A DNA stretch of 64,000 nucleotides, taken from NCBI GenBank assembly GCA_003024785.1, contig PUQB01000541.1:79632-143631 (forward strand), given 5' to 3'. The DNA is from Selaginella tamariscina. Taxonomy: Eukaryota > Streptophyta > Lycopodiopsida > Selaginellales > Selaginellaceae. The notes beneath the pieces were generated by a model. It saw nothing but the letters and a program-made list of their open reading frames with translations, was not told where the DNA came from and ran no database searches. Within the stretch, counting starts at the first letter, position 1; each line of letters begins with the position of its first letter. Made by a program: the position numbers and the translations under genes. This document shows positions 12,501 to 25,181 of this stretch, in pieces.

Positions 12501-14692
12501 AAGAGGAAAAAAGTTGCCATGAACATTTATTGTTATTACATTCAACAATATGAATTTATACTTGCTTATCAAGAATATATCATTCAAATCGATAATAGCA
12601 CGACTTTGACAAAAACCACTCAAGCTAGCTATCATGAATCACAGTCATAGTAGTTTCTTTTGCCAATCAAGCTAGATAGTAGTTAATATGTACACCATGC
12701 TTACTTTATATCTCTAACAAGTTTAGAAGACTTGTACCTTGGTTAATTATGAAACCATAAAGTATACTTTTCAGCAACCCATTTGACACTAGTCTCTTTA
12801 TTGTTCCATTGGTTGACATTACAACAAGAGTGTTCATTACACATTATCTTCACCACAACTTGAATAAATGAGGCATATAACATTTATGGATAATTTTCTT
12901 TTGCACATTTCACCTTGAATATGTGCCAATCCAACTAGATCATAACCAATTCTATATGATTTTAAATAGTTGCATCCTTATTATTGATTTACACTCTGTA
13001 ATGAAGCAAAATCGAGTGACCACGCCATCTATTCCACTTTACCCTAAACCTAATCTAACTCTTAATTAGTTAGAAGAACAAATTTGTAATTTCTACAAAG
13101 TAGTAATATATATAAAAAACTTGCTACCCGAGCTACCCAAATGACATTTCTATAAATTTGAAAATATGAAAGCATTATTGTAATTACTCAAAACTTTAGG
13201 GACATTTTAATAAGTTCTCATATTTATTTTAGGATATAATAGTTTTGAGAAAGAAATTATTTTATATGGAAATGTGTTGATTTGTAATATAATAATGTAT
13301 TATATCTTTAAAATATATATATTTTGTTTCATAATCACTATGTAATAATTTCAAAGTGTTATATTATATAACACAAAAGTTATTTAAATTATAAAGAAAT
13401 ATATGTTGGTGGTACAAAAGAGTTTTATTTTAATCAACACATGGTTTAATCACAAACATTAAGATTATGGCTTATAAAGTTTTTATAAGTACAATACCCT
13501 TTAAACTTATGTTGATCATATATAATAATCTTATATATAATTTTTTTACTGTGTGTTGTATATCTATTCTCATTAACAATCATCTTAATTTTAAACACAC
13601 ATGGCACTAGCTTTGGCTATTGGAGTGTTTAAATCGTAAACTCATGTGGCACTAATGTTTGTGTGTCATCAATTCCTCAGTAATATCAATCTTGAATTCT
13701 AAAACACGGTATTATAGTGATTGTTGGATTAGGCATGAGTTGTGCATAATCATCTATGCAGATAAACTTAAGAATTTAAAGGTAAATCCATTGGATTAAG
13801 GATCAAAATAAACTCATCAGGTTAAGTATAACAAAGAGTAAACTTATAATAAATTCACCATATTAAGGATAAAAATTGAATTAAACATCCAAGAATTAAG
13901 CCTAGGCTAAAAATAATTAATAACAATTAGGTTAACAATTTAAATTAAAATAAACTCACCAAGTTAACAATAATAAAACTTTTAATTTTCACCATGTTAA
14001 GGATAATAATTGAATTAAGAATTCATTAATTAATAAATTATTATTAAATAATTAAGATCACCAATTGTGGTCATATGTACTAGTTATATAAAAAATTACA
14101 TATATGCATCTCAAATTTATTATTTTCACATATATATGCTCAAGGTTTTACATTTCATTTTTATTTTAAAAAAATATTAATATTTACATAAACATATACA
14201 AAATAAATGAATATATAACAAGTTAAATAATTTTAATTTTAACAATAACTTTTAACTGTATAAAATAAAATAAAATTAAGTTCTATGAATTTAAAGGTAA
14301 AAATGAGACAAATTTACTTAATGAACTTATATAAAGCTTCTAATTAAAAAATTTAAGCAAATCCAAATATTAGTCACGTTAAAAAATATTATTTGTGTTA
14401 ATATGAAATAGTATTAATTAAATATACATATTTAATTTATACAACATTTAATAAAATGGAAACTAATTGTGTGTGTGTGTGCGCACGCCTGTGTGTATAA
14501 TATATAATAAATTAGAATATAATCAATTAAATGAGAACATGTTAGTAATCTCATATTCTTATAGATAACTTGTATATTATTATTATATTAGATACTTCTA
14601 TTGAAGTTTATGAAGTGAGGCACCACAGTAATAATATTATAATTCTTTAAAATATTTTAATCATGCAAACCTCATTAAAAACTTGTGAAAAT

Positions 14693-14725
<33 letters not shown>

Positions 14726-16252
14726 ATGTGAGTGTGTGTGTGTGTATATGTGTATATATATAAATTTTGATCCATACACATTTACAAAGAATTTAAATTT
14801 TAAAATACACATATATATACATAATCATATTTATGCATAGATAATAAATTTATTATATATTTTATTTCTTATAAATAATACTTTAATAGTTTAACAAAAC
14901 TTACAGTCAGTTTGTTTTCTTTAATTTATTAGTAAAATATTTTAACTTATAAAGAAAGATTCAATCTTTTATATTTAACCCTAACTATTTTAAATTTAAA
15001 TCTGAACAATTGATTTAGATGAGGTTAACATGTTGTAGTATATTTTATATTATTAAACACATTTTAAAAATGCAACAATAAGAATAATCTAAAACATTTA
15101 CGTTTGCTGATCAATGTTCTATTTAAAAATCTCCTTAACCCTAAATTACGCACTAATTATCCTTTTTAAACTATATAAAAGGAAGTTATATATTTAAATT
15201 CGTATATATATAGGAATTAAAATCTGTTTTTAAAATCCTGCAGAGAATATACAAAATGTATGCCTATTATATTATACATACACATATAATAGGTTACATA
15301 TACAATTTATTTATTAAATAATAACTTAAAATAATTTTTTAGTTTAATATTAAATTATGATTAATATGTAACAATATTATATAGTTTATATTTAATAAAG
15401 AATTAAAAAATATAAATCAATTTTAAATTTAGTATATATAAATAACATGTAAAATAATATATATTAGATATTTCATTTAATAATTTATATTATCTATTTC
15501 ATATTATTATTTAATAACTTAATATTAATATTATTCTACACATTAAATATTGATATTATTAACACTGGATGTGAAATATAATTTAATATATACACGCACA
15601 TACAACACGTGTATATATTAACATGCCTTCCTGCCCAGTAAGAAAGAAGTATATATGGTACTTCTTTCTTTAAGAGAAAGAGTACCATATATTCATTAAT
15701 ATGCGTAATGCAGCTCTTTGATCCTAGTCAAATCTTACGTATATGCATATAGGGTTTGACAAAAAATTGTTGGTTGGTTTAGGTGAAAAGTTTAAGAAAA
15801 AAAACCTGCTCGAACAATTGTATTAAGAAACTAAAGTATACAATTAAAGAATATTAATATATTTGTATTTTATTAAGAAAGTAATTATGTTTATGCAACC
15901 CTATTATACGTACACCAAGTTGCATTTACATGGATCCACGTGTCAATAATAACTTCTGATTTAGCAACAAATCAAATTGATTCGACCTTATATCAAAATT
16001 TGCACCTTGATAAATAAACAAAATGTAATCCCATCCTTGCGATGCCCTCTGATACATTGGACCTTATTTAATTTTATGTACATACTTTAATTCTTCACAA
16101 CGACCAAGAACCCTAACGATGGGATGAGCGCTCCACGGGCGTGGCAGTGGCGTCTCACGTGAATACGGCAAGCCATATAAATTTCTCCTTAGGGAAAGCC
16201 AAATTCATCTGGTTTCACAAGTGTCCAAGGCTGAATCGGTTCTAAGTGAATC
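12501..16252. other. AT-rich intergenic DNA
   Basis: Apart from simple repeats (a GT run near 14469-14480, TACA repeats near 14695-14717, a GT run near 14731-14744) and the overlapping hairpins at 15640-15692, I see no coding or RNA gene. The last 250 bases before 16253 are less AT-rich and probably hold the promoter of the TFIP11-like gene. Confidence 0.55.
15640..15692. repeat. Two overlapping, mutually exclusive inverted repeats
   Basis: AAGAAAGAAGTA (15640-15651) is the exact reverse complement of TACTTCTTTCTT (15659-15670). That middle arm, extended left to ATATATGGTAC, is also nearly the reverse complement of 15672-15692. One middle segment can therefore pair with either side. It sits about 560 bp upstream of the TFIP11-like start. 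It may be a small foldback/MITE relic or a promoter structure. Confidence 0.6.
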
Positions 16253-18077
16253 ATGGGCAAAAGTAGGAGTGCCACTGTTTCTCAGCCAGTGAATTTACGT
16301 CGCCTGTGAACTTCGTCCAAGGGAGTGCCCGTCTCGAAATGCCATTCTTTCAGGTGGGTATCAGGCTTCTGGCTACAATTCTGGAGGTTCACGTGTCTTT
16401 CAGGTGGGTATCAGGCTTCTGGCTACAATTCTGGAGGTTCACAGTGTCTTTCAGGTGGGTTTGAGGCTTCTGCCTACAATTCTGGAGGTTCACCATATCA
16501 GGCTTCTGCCTACAATTCTGGAGGTTCAGCTGCATATGGGCCAGCACATAGTTTTGGAGGCCCAGTATACTCTTCTGGTGGTGGGGGAACTTCCTATGGC
16601 TCTGTTGGATTTTCTGGTGCTGGTGGTGCAGGAACTTCATATGCATTTTCTGGTGCGTATGATGCTGCTTATGGTTCTGGAGCTGCTTCTGGTGATTATG
16701 GTTCTGCTTATGGGTCCGCAGCACGGAGTCCGGTTTACTAGCTTCAACGCATCCAGGAACTTCAGCAGATGACTCGGTAGACATTAGTAAAGCAGGTAAA
16801 ACGTATGCCAGCGGTTTTGGCATCAAGATGCTTGAGAAGATGGGATGGACAACTGGGCGTGGTCTGGGGAAAGACGAGCAGGGCATACTGACACCTATAT
16901 TGGTCAATGTCCGTCCCAAGAACTTGGGAATGGGTACGGAAGCAAGGGTGAGCTAACACCTTCTGAGAAGGCAGAACTGGTAATGGACATGAGGAAGATG
17001 GTCAACAATGAACCTGCTTCTGAAGGAATACCCGAGTTCCAAAACAACTTGAAGATGCTGGTGGACATGGTGCACGTGGATTGGGGGAGTCGTCGTTTAA
17101 GGGTGATGCACACTTTCATCTCGCATCTCCATGGGGTCAAGACTCCATTAGCAGCATGGGCATTTGCTCAACTCAGGAATGACTTTCCCGAGGAATACAA
17201 TCAATACAACCTGTCGAGCCTAGCATTTTTGCATGCTGTTCCAAACGTGGTTGCGAGGTACCAGGACTGGGAGCCCCTCCAGGATCCCTTCCGAGGATCA
17301 ACATGCTCATGTGCTGGAGCAAGGTCTTGTCCGAAGAACAGGAAGAAACGTCTCCCTATATGCGTCTTCTGATGGAGATTGTCATTCCACATATACGCAG
17401 AGCTGTTGGAGGGTGGGAGGTGAGAGACCCCGAGCCTCTTAAGGAGTTCATCAGCATGTGGGAGAAGTTTTTACCGAGTTCCGTTTTGCGCTACATTCTG
17501 GAGGATATCATCCTCACCAAGCTAAACACTGTGGTCGACAAATGGGATCCGGTGGAGGATAAAGGGCTTCACCTTTGCATCCAGCCGTGGATGCTGTACG
17601 TGGATACGAAGAAGATTGTTGAAGCTGTGGAGAACAAGCTGGAGAATATGCTTCACTCGTGGAAGCCCAGTGATGGTTCAGCTGTGCTGATCGTATACCC
17701 GTGGAGGAAAGTGATTTCTCCGTGAGTTGGGAACGGATTATGGTTCGGAACGTTGTTCCGAAACTTAAGACGGCTCTCGATACTCATTTGGTAATAACTG
17801 ATGAACAGCAGCCTGTGGAGTCGTTTTACTGGCTCATGTGGTGGGCGGGGTCCTGCCAGTGCCGTTTATGGTTGCGCTCCTTGAGAAGTGCTTCTTCCCA
17901 AAATGGTTGGAGTGTCTCTACACATGGCTCCAGAAGAATCCGGATTTTGCAACTGTGGCACTGTGGTACGAGGGGTGGAAGTCGTTCTTAACCCCGGAGC
18001 TGCTTAAGAATGAGAGTGTCTGTCGAAAGCTAAACATGGCTCTTGACATGATGGATCAGGTCCAAAAGCGTTTTTAA
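16253..18077 (+). CDS. TFIP11/STIP/NTR1-like G-patch splicing factor (frame-broken)
   Basis: Products of this family help disassemble spliceosomes with the DEAH helicase Prp43. From ATG 16253 (MGKSRS) the readings give a Gly/Ser/Tyr-rich N-terminus and a G-patch at about 16813-16935 ([12 protein letters not shown], then GRGLGK and NLGMG). A GCFC-type C-terminal domain follows to the stop at 18075-18077, with landmarks [52 protein letters not shown] and LNMALDMM. The frame moves through nine segments, every step by -1, with no substitution-type stops needed. That pattern fits missing single bases in the sequence better than old decay. The product would be about 600 residues, shorter than the usual 800-850, mainly because the region between G-patch and GCFC domain is short. 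No introns are needed. The usual acidic N-terminus is replaced by repeats. Confidence 0.75.
16347..16530 (+). repeat. 50/51-bp tandem repeat coding GYNSGGS-type motifs
   Basis: Units start at 16347, 16397 and 16448, followed by a shorter copy near 16497. Each encodes a segment ending YNSGGS. The first period is 50 bp and the second 51 bp; the difference is one missing A in the junction (ACGTGTC versus ACAGTGTC), which breaks the frame. The segment continues into a long Gly/Ser/Tyr/Ala-rich low-complexity tail up to 16738. Confidence 0.85.
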
Positions 18078-19412
18078 CAGCTTCAGGTACGTTCGTGGGA
18101 GTAGTCTGTGTGTATATATAGTTTATAAAAACTGAGTGTGTGCTACACTGTATTTGGGCCAGGCACTGAAAGGCGTGGAAGTGAAATCGGAAGAGAGCTA
18201 GGAGTTTAATTCAGTTTTGGTGCTCTCTTTTAGAGTCTATAGAGGTACAAGTGTGTCCTGCATTTGGTTTATTCATCAAAAATTTATACATAAAATTTAT
18301 ATCCACTACCTCTCTTCTCTCTCTCTCTCACACACACAAACTACAATTATTAATAAGCCAGAGAAAATCACAACTCCGTATGTGTGCTGCATGTGTGTAC
18401 GTTATCGCATGCACATAAGCACGCGCGCCCGACCAGCCGTATGATTATATCTAACTTTTATATGTGTATTTGTTGTTCATTTGTGTAACTGATCTAAGAA
18501 CTACTTGTCTTTTCATATCCGAAGTTGCTAAACGTTGAAACTGTTTTGTTAAAGTAACATTGTGTAACAGCAATACGTGCCTATGAAGTGTGAAAAGCAT
18601 GCAGCTCTCCTTAGATAAATTCAAGATTTCTGTTCTCTCGTGTGTGTTGCGTGCGTATTACATAGCTAAGTACTGACATGGTTAAGAAGTTGCTATTTTA
18701 AGGACTGACATGGTTAACGATCAGAGAATGTGCCATTCTTGAACATGTCCCTGGGAGCTTGACTTGTTTAGAATCTCATGTATAGCTGCGACAAACATGT
18801 GGGAGTTCAACGGGGATAATTAACTGTTCAGTTCATGTGTCATTAGAGAGTGAGACAGGAATATTCCTCCACTTAGTCAGAACAGCAACCAACGACCATT
18901 CTTGAATTCAAACTTCCAAAGTCCAAATTTCTGTGTGCGGCCGCATTATGTAACAATTGAAAACGTGAGCACGTTTTGTTGGTACACGACCACATGAAAC
19001 TTTTGACAGTTTGATGCCCAACTTGTGCACATGTATACGGGCTACATTAGGAACAAACAGTCAGCTACGACTGCATGTGATTATTCCAACCACACTGGCT
19101 AGAATTTATTTTCAAGCAAAGGATCCCGTGACGACACCACTGTTTCAGCAATTGAGGCGTAATCACAAAACAAATTAGATATTTAATGCATCGTGGAAGT
19201 GGGACCCCAACCAGGAACAAGTCAAAAAAATGGCACAAACCAAATGTTCGTGTGTCCTTGGTCAATGCGTGCACTTAATTGGAATCTTCTCAGCGCTTGC
19301 ATACAGGGTTTAAATTCACAGTCGTTGCCTGCCACAATCTCATACTTGCAAAGAAAGAACATTTCTCTCTTTAAAAAGTTTAGATAGACATCTCTTTAAT
19401 TCGTTTAGAGTC
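18078..19412. other. Intergenic, 3' flank of TFIP11-like and 5' flank of CCR-like gene
   Basis: No gene is recognised. The DNA holds CT/CA simple repeats near 18312-18338 and moderately AT-rich sequence. The CCR-like promoter should lie in the last several hundred bases, but I see no motif that decides it. Confidence 0.5.
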
Positions 19413-20424
19413 ATGGAGATTAAGAAGCAAACTGTATGTGTGACAGGAGCTGCAGGCTTCATTGCATCTTGGGCTGTCAAGTACCTCCTGGATCGCGGAT
19501 ACACTGTCCGAGGAACTGTCCGAGACCCCAGTGACACCCGCAAAGTGGAACACCTCACCAGTCTCTCCGGTGCTAAAGATCGTCTCACTCTTGTCAGAGC
19601 CGATCTTCTCGACAAGCAAAGCCTGGTTGATGCCATCAATGGCTGCCAGGTTGTTCTTCACACAGCGTGCCCCTGTCCAGAAGCTACATCATATCATAGT
19701 GTAGCAGATCCCGAGTCGGAGTTCATTAACCCGTCCGTGGACGGGACACTCAACGTACTCAAGGCGAGTCACTTGGCTGGAGTCTCAACAGTGGTTATGA
19801 TTCTTCAGTGGGAGCCATGTACTTGGATCCTACCAAGCCTGCAGACAAGCCCCTGGATGAGTCTTGCTGGAGCGACCTTGAGTTCTTGACAAGGATCAAG
19901 GAATGGTACTGTCTTGCAAAGACACTCGCTGAGAAGGCAGCATGGGAGTTCACCAGGGAGAACAACATGCGTCTGATAGCGATGAATCCGGCTGTTGTTA
20001 TGGGACCACTCCTGCAATCGAAACTCAACGCCAGCAGCACACACATCCTCAAGTACCTCACAGGATCCGTGAGGACATACGCAATCGCTGCCAGGCATAT
20101 ATAGATGTTCGGGACGTGGCCCTGGCTCACATTCTTGCGTTTGAGGATCCCAAGGCATCCGGGAGGTATTTCCTAGCCGAGAGCTCGGTCCACCGAGGAG
20201 AGCTCGTGCAAGATCTAGCAGATATGTATCCAGAGTATCCGATTCCGACAGTCTGCTCAGACAGTAAGAGACCGAGAGAGGTTCCGTACAAGTTCAATAA
20301 CCAGAAGCTGAAGAAGTTGCTGGGCCAAGACCTGATCAGCCTGAGAACGTGCTTGAGGGACTCTGTCCAAAGCTTGCAGGAGAAGGGTTTCTTGAGCGTT
20401 GAGAGCAAGAAGCTTGGTTCATAG
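19413..20424 (+). CDS. Cinnamoyl-CoA reductase/DFR-like NADPH-dependent dehydrogenase
   Basis: Extended short-chain dehydrogenase of the CCR/DFR group, which reduces hydroxycinnamoyl-CoA esters or related carbonyls in phenylpropanoid metabolism; the exact substrate cannot be read. ATG 19413 opens MEIKKQTVCVTGAAGF with the GxxGxxA dinucleotide loop, then RGTVRDPSD (NADPH-type Arg) and an LDKQSLVDAI stretch. The active-site YxxxK appears as EWYCLAKTLAE near 19897-19929. True lignin CCRs usually have NWYCYGK, so this is more likely a CCR-like member. YIDVRDVALAHI follows near 20095-20130, and the C-terminus ends at TAG 20422-20424. About 336 residues, the normal family size. The frame breaks twice (near 19800 and 20095), each by -1 with conserved sequence resuming at once. 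No introns are visible although this family usually has several, so a retrocopy is possible. Confidence 0.8.
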
Positions 20425-21579
20425 GCAATTGTTTTGTTTTTCTTTTAAACCAAAGGTTGTAAGTGAATAAGATTATAGACTGTTTATTATGTGGCTGTGT
20501 TGACCTGCATATTTTACATGCGGATACCGGTTGGTACATTTCCTGGTCTGCCACTGACTAAGTGGAGCTTGTAATCTTACCGCTTCCAAGTTGCGTGTAA
20601 AAAGATAAATAGTCTTTTATGCGGCTGTCAATTATTGACTTTTGGTTGCATGAATCACAGTAGCACACGGAGTATCACCCAACAAACTGTCAGCTTTCCC
20701 TCTGGTTCTGGATGGATCATGGAACTTGCCAACAGCAGTGCGAACTAACTTATGCATTGGACCAGACCAGACCCAGGAAATCCTCACAGTTCGGTCTGTG
20801 CCACCGGATAGGAACTTATGTCCGTATGTAAACATCATACGCACACGCACACACGCTTTTTCTACATATACGAAACTCAACTATGTTTTCCATACCGTCA
20901 CACAAGTGAGATACCGTATTGTACATTTCACCATGTTCCATTGGATTTAACCTAACATAACGGTAGGTGTGAAAGCTACTAAAGGAGACAGCTTGATTGT
21001 CACGGATCACATTATGGATCATGCTTAATTTCAAAAGCTTGCACCTGAACACGAAAACTAGCAAATGGGATCCTGGGGTTTATGGGCTTACACATATACC
21101 CCAGGCTGATTAGGGCTGATTAGCTCTGGAAAAGGCAGGTCCACGTGTCCGGGCAGTTGACCGTGCTGCCCGCGGGCAGCCCGCCCTTTCCCGCGCGTGT
21201 GTTCTGTGAAAGAAGAAGAGCTCGTTTTTATTGTTTTTTAGTTCAACACAAAAAAAATAGGGAAATGAGAGGGGGAGAGAGCGCGAACACGGGTGCTTGT
21301 CTGTGAGCGGTGCCATATTTCCTTCTCGCACCCTCGCCATGCCGGGGAGCTCTGTATGCTAGGGTAAGCAGGAAGGGCACTTGTAGGGTGCGGATCGAGC
21401 TCGGGGAGCAGCTCGGACATGGTCGCCGCTCCTTTCTTCTTGGCCTGAACCAGGTGGGTGCTCTATGGCGAAATGTAGCTCGAAAACCCACTTCATTTCG
21501 CTGCTACCCACATCGTGTTCCTCAGATCGTAGGCCGATTTGCCATTCTGACTTGCGTAATTTGGTGATCTCAGGTTCCG
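20425..21579. other. Intergenic and probable promoter/5'-UTR of the CXC gene
   Basis: No gene is seen. From about 21120 the DNA becomes GC-rich, with a GGCAG/CCCGCGGGCAG segment near 21135-21180, then a purine-rich stretch at 21256-21285. This is the likely promoter and 5' leader of the CXC-domain gene, whose first exon may be preceded by a non-coding exon. Confidence 0.5.
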
Positions 21580-24500
21580 ATGGCTAATGGCATGGATTCT
21601 CCTAAGCGGGAACCGTATTTACCCGGTTGTGACCTCCAGGTTCGGTTTCTGTGTGTAGATACACTGTAATGTGTGCATTGTTCTCACTTGTTTCTTTAGG
21701 GGTCTCCGCTGTTCAAGTTTTTGTGCAGTCTCTCGCCTATTAAGCAAGCGAAAGCAGCTCACGTTGCCCAGACATATTCGGAACTCAGTTTCCCTGCACC
21801 CCTCCCCGTCTTCGTTTCGCCTCCCGCAAAAGTTAAGAGGTAAACCTCCAAAGTGCTATCTTTTTAGCACATTGTCTAAGATCTAAGTACAATTTTCACA
21901 TATGTTTAAAGCAGAGAGGTTGTCGAGGAAAGGCCCGAGTCGTCTGTTACTGTAGATGTGTCGGGAAAGCAAACCATGGTTCAGAATGACGCAGAAATGA
22001 CAGACAAGCTAGCAGTGTCTAGTGAAACCACAGAGGAACGGACGCTTGAGACTGTAGAAGACAGATGTTTGCCCGTAAGTATTCGTTATATTGTTTAAAT
22101 GTATAAGCGTAAATGTGTATGTTACGTTTATGTTTATATATTTTGACAATATAAAACAGAGACGTACACATTTTGTATCTGTTCTTCCAGTAAAGCTATG
22201 TGTTGTCGTCTGTATTAGCGTGACTTGTATAACATAATACAACAGTGGAAATTTCTTTACTGTTGTGTTTGTTTATTGTGTAGACGAACATATGCAACAA
22301 TACCGCCATTTACTTGAGAAACATAGATACACACACAACACAATATCACATCAGATAAACATTTCCTATTGCCGTTTATATTTGTGTCTGCGTATGTTTT
22401 ACTGATAATGGAGATATGTTTTTCCTGAGGAAGCATCTTATTCTTTATTACTCAGACAACGCAGAACCATCGTGGGCCTCGACGGAGGTGTTTAGATTTT
22501 CAGGAGTCGCAAAAGCTCAAGTATTGAGAACCCGGTGGCTTCGAGCATCCCTGCATCGATGTTCTGTGAAGAGGCCTGCGAAGATTTGGAGGAAGAAATG
22601 TATCAAGAACAGCAAGAAGACACGCCTACCACGTCAACCTCGTGCAGTGACTCCTTTGCTGCAGAGAACTTGATGGCTCTAGCTCAACTCTCCTCGGATC
22701 CAGCATGTGGTTTGTCTTCGGAGAGCTGCAAACAGAAGCAGGTTCTTCCAGATAGTATTCCGACCAGCATTGGTCTGCATCTCAATGCTCTTACGAGCGG
22801 CTTGGGGATGCTAACCGGACAAAGAGGAATATACAACCTTCCCGGAGCAGCTCTGAATTTAGGGCCTGGTTTGCTGCTGTCTGTAGTTGAGAAGACGAGG
22901 ATGGATCAGCAGGAGTTTCGTGGTAGCGCAGAGGAAGGTTTCAAGTCATCAACTACGTGTGTGCGGTCCTCACTCTTGGGATTCAAGCACTTGAAGAAGG
23001 TGTCAGTTTCGGAGTTGACAAGGTGATCACTCCTGGAAGGAAGCGTTTGTCGTTGAGCGATTCGCTTGAAGGTGAACCGACCCGGACTCCCAAGAAAAAG
23101 AGGTACAATTCGTGTTTGAGTATAACTGCACACACGTGTTTTATTATGCAACTCTTTGAACTGCAGATAATAATATGGGTTTTTATTTTATTTCTGTTTG
23201 CAGGAAGTCGCTAGGAAAAGATGCTGGGGATGGATGCAAACGTTGTCACTGCAAGAAATCGAAATGCTTGAAACTGTGAGCTAAAATATCCTATATTATC
23301 TGATAACACCACGCGTGCGGATAAAATCATACTAACTGACTACATATTATATAGATATTGCGAATGTTTTGCGCCGGTGTTTACTGCTTGGACTCGTGTG
23401 CTTGTCGGGATTGTTTCAATAAACCTGAGTTCTCCGAGACAGTTCTGGGAACTCGGCAACAAATAGAAACACGCAATCCTCTAGCATTTGCTCCGAAGAT
23501 AGTGCAGACAGCCGAGTCTACTCCAGCAGAAGGGGTAAACACACTCAAACAATTGTTATAACCCACTCTCTCTCTACACACACACGTGATCACGGTCTGC
23601 TCTTGTGAACAATATAACAGAGCGGTATGTTGTCATATGCGTGCGTGTGTGTGTGCAGGTGCTTCCTTATATGCTTACACTTCGCTAGCGTGAAATATGC
23701 AGGTACCTTGCCCTGAGACGTCGTCTTCGGCAAGGCATAAGCGTGGATGCAATTGTAAAAAATCATTATGTCTGAAAAATATTGCGAGTGCTATCAGGTA
23801 AGCAAGCAGTGATATATGTTCTTGCCATTTGAACTTGATAATGTTCTTTATACTTTTATATATGCAATCTCACGTAAAGGCGGGAGTTGGCTGCTCTGAT
23901 GGATGTAGATGCAATGGTTGCAAAACCTTTACGGCATCAAGAAAGGTATGCCCTTATTTGGTTTATTGTGTATTATCTACCTAGCTACTGAAACAGTATA
24001 TATGTCAGTTCAAGACGAAGCGGACCAACTCGAGGATCAAACTATGTCTGTCACGAGTATCAGTCCAATAACTCCCACTTTCCAGCAAGCGCCACCGTAA
24101 GCATATGTGTGTGTGTGTGTGCAAGTAAACACTTACATGCAAAATGTCCTTCGTATATATTTCTGACTGGCTGTATAGTTGCGTCTGTATGCGTATAACT
24201 GTACTGTTTTCTATTAAATACTTCACTGCCTACGGCTACATAAATAAGACACTTTTGTTTTCTAATGTACATGCATCTGGATACACATGTATATGCACTC
24301 ACTTTACACATGCACACAAATGTGCAAAGAAATTTCCTCATTTATCATGGGATAACAGGTATAGCAAATTTAGTAATATGCATGCATATATATAATTATA
24401 CACTCGTATAAATGTATATACATGTCTTTTACGAGTTTATATGCTTAACGTGTGTACATACGGGTGCAGGCTGGACATACTCCCGCTCGAGTCGTCATCG

Positions 24501-24799
24501 TGTGACTTGAGCAAGATTTACGAGTCAGCTGGGTTGATGGGCTGCGAATTAACACAGACACCTTCATCACCACCTGCAGCATCCATGGTGGAGGGATGGA
24601 GACACCGGAGTTCTTAAGAGACGAGCGTTGTTCACCGAGAACAGTCATCCAGGGCTCACCAAACAAGAAGAGGGTGGTCCCTCCCAACACAGGGCCACCA
24701 TCCTCCGTACTCAAGAGCGGCAGGAAGCTCACACTCCAGACGCTTCCCTCTCTCCCACCCGTCACACCCTTCTCCTTCGCACAGCAGCAGGGGGTATAA
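21580..24799 (+). CDS. TSO1/tesmin-like CXC-domain (CPP family) DNA-binding protein, ten coding exons
   Basis: CPP proteins bind DNA through two cysteine-rich CXC repeats and, as subunits of MuvB/DREAM-type complexes, control cell-cycle and reproductive genes. Exons by GT-AG borders: 21580-21639, 21700-21839, 21915-22074, 22456-23102, 23204-23275, 23355-23534, 23703-23797, 23880-23945, 24009-24096, 24470-24799. Landmarks: [14 protein letters not shown] (exon 2), [11 protein letters not shown] and [12 protein letters not shown] (exon 4), CXC-1 from [14 protein letters not shown] into CECF and [10 protein letters not shown] (exons 5-6), CXC-2 from [10 protein letters not shown] into [11 protein letters not shown] (exons 7-8), and SPNKKRV plus [13 protein letters not shown] (exon 10). 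Exon 4 carries one +1 and one -1 shift. Exons 6, 7, 8 and 10 each lack one base, mostly at A-runs. Adding the missing bases restores every intron phase and gives about 613 residues, a normal length. I therefore read it as a functional gene with sequence errors; alternative start at 21592. Confidence 0.88.
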
Positions 24800-25181
24800 A
24801 CGGAGCTCATACAACACCTAATGAACACACTCTCCAGTGTCCGACTTTGTATTTGTACGCATAAATGGGCTGCGAATCCCACTTTAATGTGAGAAAGCAA
24901 GACAAGTATCACGACGAGCTTTGTATATTTCTCAAAATGCTTATGAAAATATGATATAGAACATTCGCTTGATGCCAAATCTGTACTCTCCTTCACCGGC
25001 AGATTTAATCTATAAACTTATACCTCCCATGTGAGGGAACATTGACCATTCGCAAATGTCATCAACGTGTGATAGTGTCCATGTTCCATCAACTAACCAA
25101 GACACGATGTACGTATCCATGTATATATATATACACACACCACCTACGACCTGTCGTCAGCAACAGATTGTCCCTTTCCAC

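Noticed and set aside
16389..16919. 176-codon minus-strand ORF
   Set aside because: It is the antisense shadow of the GYNSGGS repeats and the G-patch region; repetitive His/Gln-rich composition follows from the sense repeats.
21580..24799. Programmed frameshifting or RNA editing as explanation for the CXC gene breaks
   Set aside because: Six shifts in one gene, mostly at A-runs and of the same kind as in the unrelated neighbours and a transposon, point to consensus errors instead.
24445..24996. 183-codon minus-strand ORF
   Set aside because: It is antisense to the last exon of the CXC gene, whose sense reading has the family landmarks.
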